The notes under the pieces are model-generated. The model made no database searches and had not been told where the DNA came from. It worked only from the letters and a program-made list of their open reading frames with translations. A stretch of 10,067 bases of DNA from JBKEAJ01 sp047974415 (lineage in GTDB: Bacteria > Bacteroidota > Bacteroidia > Bacteroidales > Prolixibacteraceae), in assembly GCA_047974415.1 (NCBI GenBank), contig JBKECH010000106.1:1-10067 (forward strand). Reading direction: 5' to 3'. Position 1 is the stretch's first letter. Every line of letters starts with the position of its first letter. Both the position numbers and the translations under genes were made by a program. Positions 1-5,823 of the stretch are shown here, piece after piece.

Positions 1-3000
1 ATCTCTGGAAAAGTTACCGATAGTAACGGGCAGCCACTTCCTGGGGTAACGGTTGTAGAAAAGGGGAGTACGAATGGCACGATTACGGATGTAGATGGTA
101 AGTATATCTTGGTTGTTTCTTCCGAAGCCAAAAGTCTAACATTCTCTTTTGTAGGGATGAAAACGGAAGAGTTAGCTATTGCAGGCAAGAAAAGTTTGAA
201 TATCGCATTAAAAGAAGATGCCATTGGGCTAGATGAGGTGGTGGCTGTGGGGTATGGTGTGCAAAAGAAAAGTGATGTTACGGGGGCTTTATCTAGTGTA
301 AGTGCGAAAGACCTAGTAGAGATGCCTGTAAAAGATGCTTTGCAAGGGATGCAAGGAAAAGCAGCAGGGGTGTATATTAATAATAGCCAAAGACCTGGTG
401 CAGTTGGAAGTATTCAAATCCGAGGCACAAGATCTATCACGGCGAGTAATAGTCCGCTTTATGTAGTGGATGGTATGATTATTCAAAGTGGGGGTATTGA
501 AAATATCAATCCGAATGATATTGAATCTATAGATGTATTGAAAGATGCTTCTGCCACGGCAGTTTATGGTTCAAGAGGTGCTAATGGAGTAGTATTAGTA
601 ACAACAAAATCGGGTAAGGCTGGGAAAGTAACTGTGAGCTATAGCGGAAGTGCAACAATTAGTACGATGCATGATGTGATGGAAATGATGGGTACAGCAG
701 AATGGCTGGATTATGACCGTGCAGGGCGCATAAATGCAGGAACTTATGGTTCAGATGTTCCCTCCTATGCAGGAGACCTAGCTGCTTATGGAGCAGCACC
801 ATCTGCTTCATTTGCAAATATCGCATCAGGATGGATTGAAAACAATACGGTATGGGATTCTAGCAAAGCTGGTCAGTACGACTGGTCAGAGCACGGAAAA
901 CAAACAGGTATAGCACAAGATCATTCATTGAGTATATCTGGAGGAAATGACAAGTTTAAGGGTTATGCTTCTTTTGGCTATTTTAACCAAAAAGGTGCGG
1001 TTATAGGTCAGGAATTTACACGCTACACATCTAAATTGTCTTTCGAGGCTACATCAAATTGGTTTACAATGGGTGCAAATGCTAACGTGTCAATGGAGGA
1101 TCAAGACTATGGTTATAGCTTCTCGGCAGGAGTAACAGGGGCTGGTGATTACTACTCTGCATTACGTAACATGGCTCCATGGACAGTGCCTTATGATGAA
1201 AATGGGGAATTTATTCGGGAACCATACATTGTAAGTACTACGGTAAACCCGATGAATGAATTACAATACACCACAAACATAAGAGAAACCTTTCGCTTAT
1301 CTGGAAGCTTATATTCGGAAGTAAATTTTGGAAAGATTTGGCAACAACTAGATGGATTAAAGTATAGAGTTCAGTTTGGACCAGAATATCGAAATTATAT
1401 GAATGGCACCTTTGCTGATGAACGAGGTGTTAATGGCGGTGGAAATAATGTAGCTCGAAGACGAGAAGACCGAAGAATAGCTTGGACAATAGACAACATG
1501 CTTATGTATAATAAAACACTGTTTGAAGTACACAACTTAGGTTTTACCTTGTTGCAATCGGCTCAGAAATATCACCATGATGGTTCAAACATTAGAGCGT
1601 ATGTAGCTACATCTGATGAGCTGTGGTATAACTTAAGTTCAGGAGGAAATATTCAATCAGCAGGAACCTCTCTTTCTGAAAATCAAATGTCATCGTACAT
1701 GATTCGTGGGAATTATAGTTTTGCTGATAAATACTTGCTTACAGCCTCTGTTCGTTGGGATGGAGCATCTCAGCTAGCCGATGGCAATAAATGGGCATCA
1801 TTCCCATCTTTAGCCTTAGGTTGGAGAATGGATCAAGAAAATTTCATGCAAAATGCTAATTGGGTTGACCAGCTGAAGTTGCGTTTTGGTTACGGACAGA
1901 CAGGCAACGCCGCAGTAGGAGCATATAGCACAAAAGGAGCGGCGAGTGGTGTTTATGGTCATTTTGGTTCAGGTAGTGAATTGGGACTAGTAACAACAGA
2001 CCCAAAAGGAAAGAATCAACCCTCAATGGCAAATAAAGATTTGGGCTGGGAGCGTACAATTCAGTTCAATTACGGCTTGGATTATGCTGCTTTAAGTAGA
2101 AGAGTAAGTGGGTCTTTCGATTTCTATACAACAAATACTAAAGACTTGTTATTAACCACCATTATTCCTGGCATTTCGGGATACACTTCCACCACATCAA
2201 ATGCAGGAGAAACAAAAGGTTGGGGTGTTGAATTGCAATTGAATACGATTAATGTTAAAACAAATGATTTTGAATGGTCAACCAATCTAACGTGGTCTAG
2301 AAATGAAAATGAAGTAGTGCTATTGGCAAATAATCTAGATATGACTACAGTAGCAAATAAGTCGGATTCCAATTTTGAAGCATCTACCATATTAGTAGGA
2401 GAAAATATCAACATATGGTATGATTACGTCTATGATGGCATATGGGGATCTGACGAAGCTGCTGAGGCTGCAAAACATGGAGCAGTGCCTGGTATGATTA
2501 GAGTGAAGGATCTTAATGAAGATGGTAAAATAGATGCAAATAACGACCGAGCAGTGATTGGCAACAAGGTGCCTAAGTGGAATGGTGGTATTACCAATAT
2601 ATTTACATACAAGAACTTAGAGCTGTCATTCTTCATATATGGCTCTTATGGAGGGCTAACACCTAGAGGAAACATGGAGAGAGCTGGATATGACTATTGG
2701 ATTGCTGGTGAGAATGAAGGCTCTAGAAATCCTATGCCTGGCATTAGCAATGGTGATTTTTCAACATCGAATAGATATGCCGATGCATCTTACTTGAAGA
2801 TGCGGAATGTTAATTTGGGCTACACCTTTTCGAACACAGCTCTAGAGAGAGTTGGCATTAGCTCATTAAAACTGTATGCTCAGGCAATAAATCCATTCAC
2901 AATTTATAGTGGAATAGACTATCTAGACCCCGATTTAAGAGATTATAATACGGACAAAACAGGCACGAGTTTTAATGGTTCTCCAGTAACGGTAAAAAGT

Positions 3001-3030
3001 TATGTGTTTGGTATTAGAGCTTCTTTTTAA
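1..3030 (+). CDS. SusC-like TonB-dependent outer-membrane receptor (5' partial)
   Basis: Outer-membrane beta-barrel that imports oligosaccharides using TonB/ExbBD energy, in complex with the SusD-like lipoprotein encoded next. The frame is open from base 1, so the start and signal peptide lie outside the window; the Met at 109 is internal. Visible residues number 1009. Residues 1-65 form a carboxypeptidase-regulatory-like domain (ISGKVTDSNGQPLPGVTV, then DVDGKY). At 78-86 is the SusC TonB-box-like segment DEVVAVGYG, followed by the plug domain with VQIRG-like and NPNDIESIDVLKDASATAVYG signatures. The remainder is the barrel, ending in Phe (FGIRASF), as is normal for outer-membrane proteins. 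Near residue 837 is a DLNEDGKID calcium-loop-like motif, frequent in this family. No frameshift is seen. Family assignment is secure; the ligand cannot be read from the sequence. Sampled base composition is AT-richer than in the downstream enzyme genes. Confidence 0.96.
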   Translation: MSGKVTDSNGQPLPGVTVVEKGSTNGTITDVDGKYILVVSSEAKSLTFSFVGMKTEELAIAGKKSLNIALKEDAIGLDEVVAVGYGVQKKSDVTGALSSVSAKDLVEMPVKDALQGMQGKAAGVYINNSQRPGAVGSIQIRGTRSITASNSPLYVVDGMIIQSGGIENINPNDIESIDVLKDASATAVYGSRGANGVVLVTTKSGKAGKVTVSYSGSATISTMHDVMEMMGTAEWLDYDRAGRINAGTYGSDVPSYAGDLAAYGAAPSASFANIASGWIENNTVWDSSKAGQYDWSEHGKQTGIAQDHSLSISGGNDKFKGYASFGYFNQKGAVIGQEFTRYTSKLSFEATSNWFTMGANANVSMEDQDYGYSFSAGVTGAGDYYSALRNMAPWTVPYDENGEFIREPYIVSTTVNPMNELQYTTNIRETFRLSGSLYSEVNFGKIWQQLDGLKYRVQFGPEYRNYMNGTFADERGVNGGGNNVARRREDRRIAWTIDNMLMYNKTLFEVHNLGFTLLQSAQKYHHDGSNIRAYVATSDELWYNLSSGGNIQSAGTSLSENQMSSYMIRGNYSFADKYLLTASVRWDGASQLADGNKWASFPSLALGWRMDQENFMQNANWVDQLKLRFGYGQTGNAAVGAYSTKGAASGVYGHFGSGSELGLVTTDPKGKNQPSMANKDLGWERTIQFNYGLDYAALSRRVSGSFDFYTTNTKDLLLTTIIPGISGYTSTTSNAGETKGWGVELQLNTINVKTNDFEWSTNLTWSRNENEVVLLANNLDMTTVANKSDSNFEASTILVGENINIWYDYVYDGIWGSDEAAEAAKHGAVPGMIRVKDLNEDGKIDANNDRAVIGNKVPKWNGGITNIFTYKNLELSFFIYGSYGGLTPRGNMERAGYDYWIAGENEGSRNPMPGISNGDFSTSNRYADASYLKMRNVNLGYTFSNTALERVGISSLKLYAQAINPFTIYSGIDYLDPDLRDYNTDKTGTSFNGSPVTVKSYVFGIRASF

Positions 3031-3051
3031 TGCATATAAAATAAGACAAGA

Positions 3052-5076
3052 ATGAAAAATAGTTTAAAAATATTTCTAGGATTGACGATTTTGTTTTGGA
3101 CATCATGTTCAGAAAGTTTTCTAGATGAAAAATATATACAAGGAGAAAGTACAGATGTTTTTCAAACACAAGAGGGTATCGATAAATTATCGGTAGGATT
3201 GTATTTTTTCTTGGAATTTCCAGTAAATTATGACTGGGGGTTTAATCTATATAATTTAGGCGTTGATGAGTTCACATTTGGAGGATCAGCATCTTTGCCA
3301 TATGATATCTATAATGCTAGTTTAAATTCTACACATGGAAGTGTTCGAGACTTATGGAATAAATCATATGCCGCTATAGAATCAGCCAATTTAATTCTGA
3401 AGTATGCTCCCAAAGTATATGACACCAGTTTGGCAGCCTATAATAGTAGATTGGCAGAGGCTTATTTCTTCAGAGCTTATTTTCATCAGATATTAGTGGC
3501 TAATTATGGAGGAATTCCACTCCAAGCTGAGGCTCAGGATAGAAGAATAAAAACCTATTTTCCTAGAAACACTCCAAAAGAATGCTATAGCTTTATAATA
3601 AGCGACCTAGAGCAAGCCTACAAACTTGTTTCTGATAATGCTGCCGTTTTTGGAAGAATCAATAAAACGGTAGTAGCTCACTACTTGGCCAAAGCTCATC
3701 TCTATCGGGCATCTGAAATAAATGATGATTGGAATAGCTCTTATGTGGCTAACGACCTTGATGCTGTTTTTAAATATGCTGATGAGGTTATAGCGAAACA
3801 TCCTCTTGCAAACAATTTCACAGATCTTTGGAATTATGATCAAGTGAATGCTGCTTGTGAAACAAATCCCGAGATTGTTTTTTCTGTGCTTTTTGATGAC
3901 AATAAGTCAACTGATAGTCGTTTTAGAAATCAAATTCACTTAGGTTTTGCATCTACCTATTCTAGTATTCCAGGCTTTACTAGAGATATTGGTGGAGGCC
4001 GTGATTTTTCCAGATTAAGAACAACTAACTATGCCATGGATGCTTATGACCGAGTAAACGATTCTCGCTTCTGGAAATCTTTTAGAACAACGCAAGTGGC
4101 CAATAAAGCATCAGCTGCTCCAAAATGGTTAGATGTATTTAATAATGATGCATCGACTATTGATAAATCTAGATTTGCTGACGGAGAAGTGGCTTTAAAG
4201 TACATTATTAATGATGCTGGAGATTCAAGGTACACCGGAGACGAGGAGAAGGTTCCATTTAGCGCATATAAAGCAGGTGTTGCTCAAGCTCCATATACGC
4301 TGGTCAGGTATTTTGATGGGGAGCAGGATTCTTATCTTAAAGCTCATGGCAATATGAACTCTATTGTTTTGTCAGCTCGTTTCCCATCGCTAAACAAGTA
4401 TTATGATGGTTCAAGAGATAATTACAACACGGCTTATGGCAATCGAGATTTTGTGCTGGCTCGTTCCGCAGAAGATTATTTATTTGCAGCAGAAGCGTAT
4501 ATTAGAAAAGGAAAGGTGCAAAATGCAATTCCTTACTTTAATGCTCTTCGTAAGCGTGCAGCTTATAAAGAAGGTGAGGATAGAACAACTTACGTTGATG
4601 GTGGTGTAGCCTATCGCAATAATCCTTATTTTGATGGGGAGTACTCTGCGTATAGCGACTTTAACACCTACTACGAATCAAATTATGACATGGCTGAAAC
4701 AACTACATCGACAGAAGTTGCAATGTCATTAACAAGTGTTGCAGATATAGAAAATTCAACAGTAGACAGTAAGATACATGATGCGATTGTATCGGCAGGA
4801 GGAAAAGAAGATGTATACATGGCTTTTCTGCTTAATGAACGAACCAGAGAGCTTTGTGGAGAATTACATCGTTGGGCTGATTTAGTTCGCACAAAAACCT
4901 TGGAATCTAGATGGAAAGCATTTAATGATGGACAGGACTATGCTGGAGCAAGTTTCAATCCTGACGTACACTATTATCGTCCAATCCCACAGACTTTCAT
5001 CGATTTATTGACAAATGAGAGCGGAAGCTTGTTGTCAGATTCTGAAAAGTCAGCATATCAAAATCCAGGGTATTAA
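3052..5076 (+). CDS. SusD/RagB-like glycan-binding outer-membrane lipoprotein
   Basis: Surface lipoprotein that forms the lid of the SusC channel and captures glycan. The 674-residue length is within the upper normal range. The N-terminus is a type II signal peptide: a hydrophobic stretch at 6-16, then TSC with the lipidated Cys at 19. An N-terminal SusD-like domain with TPR-type helices includes RLAEAYFFRAYFHQILVANY at 133-152 followed by GGIPL. The C-terminal RagB/SusD domain shows LARSAEDYLFAAEAYIRKG, LNERTRELCGELHRW beginning at residue 594, and RPIPQTFIDL near the end, all family hallmarks. The gene begins 21 bp after the SusC-like gene with no promoter-like element between, so the two are probably co-transcribed. 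No adjacent surface glycan-binding protein or enzyme gene follows directly; the next 750 bp are a scar. The start ATG is the only one giving a proper signal peptide. Confidence 0.96.
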   Translation: MKNSLKIFLGLTILFWTSCSESFLDEKYIQGESTDVFQTQEGIDKLSVGLYFFLEFPVNYDWGFNLYNLGVDEFTFGGSASLPYDIYNASLNSTHGSVRDLWNKSYAAIESANLILKYAPKVYDTSLAAYNSRLAEAYFFRAYFHQILVANYGGIPLQAEAQDRRIKTYFPRNTPKECYSFIISDLEQAYKLVSDNAAVFGRINKTVVAHYLAKAHLYRASEINDDWNSSYVANDLDAVFKYADEVIAKHPLANNFTDLWNYDQVNAACETNPEIVFSVLFDDNKSTDSRFRNQIHLGFASTYSSIPGFTRDIGGGRDFSRLRTTNYAMDAYDRVNDSRFWKSFRTTQVANKASAAPKWLDVFNNDASTIDKSRFADGEVALKYIINDAGDSRYTGDEEKVPFSAYKAGVAQAPYTLVRYFDGEQDSYLKAHGNMNSIVLSARFPSLNKYYDGSRDNYNTAYGNRDFVLARSAEDYLFAAEAYIRKGKVQNAIPYFNALRKRAAYKEGEDRTTYVDGGVAYRNNPYFDGEYSAYSDFNTYYESNYDMAETTTSTEVAMSLTSVADIENSTVDSKIHDAIVSAGGKEDVYMAFLLNERTRELCGELHRWADLVRTKTLESRWKAFNDGQDYAGASFNPDVHYYRPIPQTFIDLLTNESGSLLSDSEKSAYQNPGY

Positions 5077-5109
5077 ACAAGAGTAACGGCTCCAGAAATC
5101 TTTTTGGGT

Positions 5110-5355
5110 CTAGGCGCCTCCAAAAGCCTTCCTGAATTCACCCACACTTCTTAATCGTTTACCGATGAAGTGATAAGTAAACAAGCCGAGCAAGCTTCCA
5201 ATGTCCAGTCGTTCTTTTTCTTTTTGCTGTGCTTCGAAATAGGCGTAATGAGCTGTTTCAAAACTAACTTGCCCAAAGGCTTGGGGAGCGAACCTTATTT
5301 GAAAGTTCGCTCCCCAATTAGTTTTATTCTTGTCCAGTAGGCGCAGAAAGCGTGG
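5110..5355 (-). pseudogene. Possible C-terminal remnant of an unidentified protein
   Basis: On the minus strand a frame is open from about 5355 (bounded upstream by TAA at 5356-5358) to a TAG at 5110-5112, about 80 codons with no ATG start. Its composition looks protein-like rather than random. It contains WGANFQIRFAPQ, then FGQVSFETAHYAYFEAQQKE, then LLGLFTYHFIGKRLRSV, and ends FRKAFGGA. The alternating hydrophobic and polar residues suggest beta-strands, possibly from an outer-membrane barrel, but I do not recognise the family. The start is missing, so this would be a 3' remnant facing the SusD-like gene tail to tail. A chance open frame is a real alternative. Confidence 0.35.
5281..5317. 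terminator. Perfect 13-bp hairpin, possible intrinsic terminator
   Basis: TTGGGGAGCGAAC at 5281-5293 is exactly reverse-complementary to 5305-5317, with an 11-base loop. On the plus strand it is followed by a T-rich run (TTAGTTTTATTCTT), as in a rho-independent terminator. A further 8-bp match, AAAACTAA at 5260-5267 with TTAGTTTT at 5318-5325, could extend the stem around a 13-base bulge and would make the structure work in both directions. It lies about 205 bp after the SusD-like stop. It also sits inside the possible minus-strand remnant, where it would encode WGANFQIRFAPQ, so it may be a coding coincidence or an element end instead. Confidence 0.5.
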
Positions 5356-5444
5356 TTACCTCGGCTTCCGATGGTAGCTTTGAGATTAAAACCGATGCCA
5401 CCAATGTAGAACTGAGCATCTCTGCAGAAGGATTTTATGAATAA
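5334..5444 (+). pseudogene. Scrap resembling a carboxypeptidase-regulatory-like domain
   Basis: In frame from TAG at 5319-5321 to TAA at 5442-5444, the plus strand encodes PVGAESVVTSASDGSFEIKT followed by DATNVELSISAEGFYE. The pattern of Ser/Asp-Gly-x-Phe-x-Ile, then alternating Val/Leu/Ile, then Gly-Phe/Tyr, is the late part of the beta-sandwich found at the N-terminus of many SusC-like receptors and other Bacteroidota surface proteins. Only about 35 residues remain, with no start and with foreign sequence on both sides. It could be the remains of a second SusC-like gene or of an unrelated secreted protein; the assignment is by pattern only. Confidence 0.4.
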
Positions 5445-5474
5445 AAACACTCACTAGCGTCCGAAAGTTGTATT

Positions 5475-5505
5475 TTTTAAAAGCCCTGAGAATCCCGTAT
5501 ATTTG
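5475..5505 (+). promoter_or_regulatory. Possible Bacteroidota-type promoter in front of the transposase remnant
   Basis: TATATTTG at 5498-5505 matches the -7 consensus TAnnTTTG. TTTT at 5475-5478, 19 bp upstream, is one base from the -33 consensus TTTG, and the known spacing is 19-21 bp. It points toward the GH95 gene, with transcription expected to begin near 5512 and a leader of about 310 nt. It probably belonged to the insertion sequence whose transposase remnant follows. No other candidate as good was seen between the scar and the GH95 start. Confidence 0.4.
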
Positions 5506-5526
5506 TTGTTTCATCAAACTAATATA

Positions 5527-5694
5527 CATAAACATCAAAGCGATAAAGGGTGCAGTAAATACAAGACCTACGACCAATTAGTAGCATTAATTTTCGGACA
5601 GCTTAATAAGAGTCAGAGTTTAAGGGATATATCAACAGGTGTAGGAGTAAGTGAACTTTTCATTAGGGATCTAAACCTAAAGCAAAGCCCTGCA
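5527..5694 (+). pseudogene. IS4-type (DUF4372) transposase, N-terminal fragment
   Basis: The frame encodes HQSDKGCSKYKTYDQLVALI, then FGQLNKSQSLRDISTGVGVS, then a stretch ending LNLKQSPA. This matches my recollection of the N-terminal DUF4372 region of Bacteroidota IS4-family transposases, which typically continue with a Ser-Thr-Met-Ser-Asp-Gly segment and then the DDE domain. Both are missing: after QSPA the sequence changes to unrelated protein. The first 25 or so residues usually found before this motif are also absent, and there is no ATG in frame; only a TTG at 5503 opens it. It is therefore a dead fragment truncated at both ends. Confidence 0.75.
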
Positions 5695-5811
5695 TGCTTC
5701 ACCATTGTTTTGCTCGATGAAAAATGGGCAAATCAACTTGTCGAATGGTTCGGGAAACCTGCTGCAGCACAAAATGTATTTGCACCTTTTTACCATAGTT
5801 ACGATCAATAA
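5695..5811 (+). pseudogene. Unidentified C-terminal scrap fused to the transposase fragment
   Basis: In frame with the transposase piece, 38 codons encode CFTIVLLDEKWANQLVEW, then FGKPAAAQNVFAPFYHSYDQ and TAA. Nothing here resembles the expected continuation of the transposase, so a junction lies near 5694. The stop is 12 bp before the GH95 start, a spacing normal within an operon, so this may be the tail of the gene that originally preceded the GH95 gene. I do not recognise the family. A chance extension of the frame is possible. Confidence 0.35.
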
Positions 5812-5823
5812 AATCACAAACTC

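Larger units (their letters stand above)
5077..5823. other. Gene-free scar made of several unrelated gene remnants
   Basis: This 747-bp stretch between the SusD-like and GH95 genes has no intact gene. Read from left to right it holds a minus-strand reading frame with protein-like composition (5110-5355), a perfect hairpin (5281-5317), a plus-strand scrap of a beta-sandwich domain (about 5334-5444), a promoter-like sequence (5475-5505), a transposase N-terminal fragment (about 5530-5694) and an unidentified plus-strand tail (5695-5811). The pieces change strand and family abruptly, which suggests repeated insertion and deletion. The individual pieces are listed separately. Confidence 0.65.

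Noticed and set aside
2509..2550. DxNxDGxID motif in the SusC-like protein, considered as a dockerin or EF-hand domain
   Set aside because: A single such loop is a common barrel-loop feature of SusC-like proteins, so it is not a separate domain.
4403..4609. A 68-codon plus-strand frame inside the SusD-like gene
   Set aside because: It is a different-frame shadow of the RagB/SusD domain, with no signal or motif of its own.
5099..5126. Imperfect hairpin around the AGGCGCCT palindrome just after the SusD-like gene
   Set aside because: Its stem (CTTTTTGG with CCAAAAG) is short and mismatched and has no T-run after it; the 5281-5317 hairpin is a far better terminator.
5386..5577. A 63-codon minus-strand frame with hydrophobic residues, resembling a small membrane protein
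   Set aside because: It is antisense to the transposase fragment and its promoter region. The hydrophobicity comes from AT-rich DNA and no conserved motif is seen.
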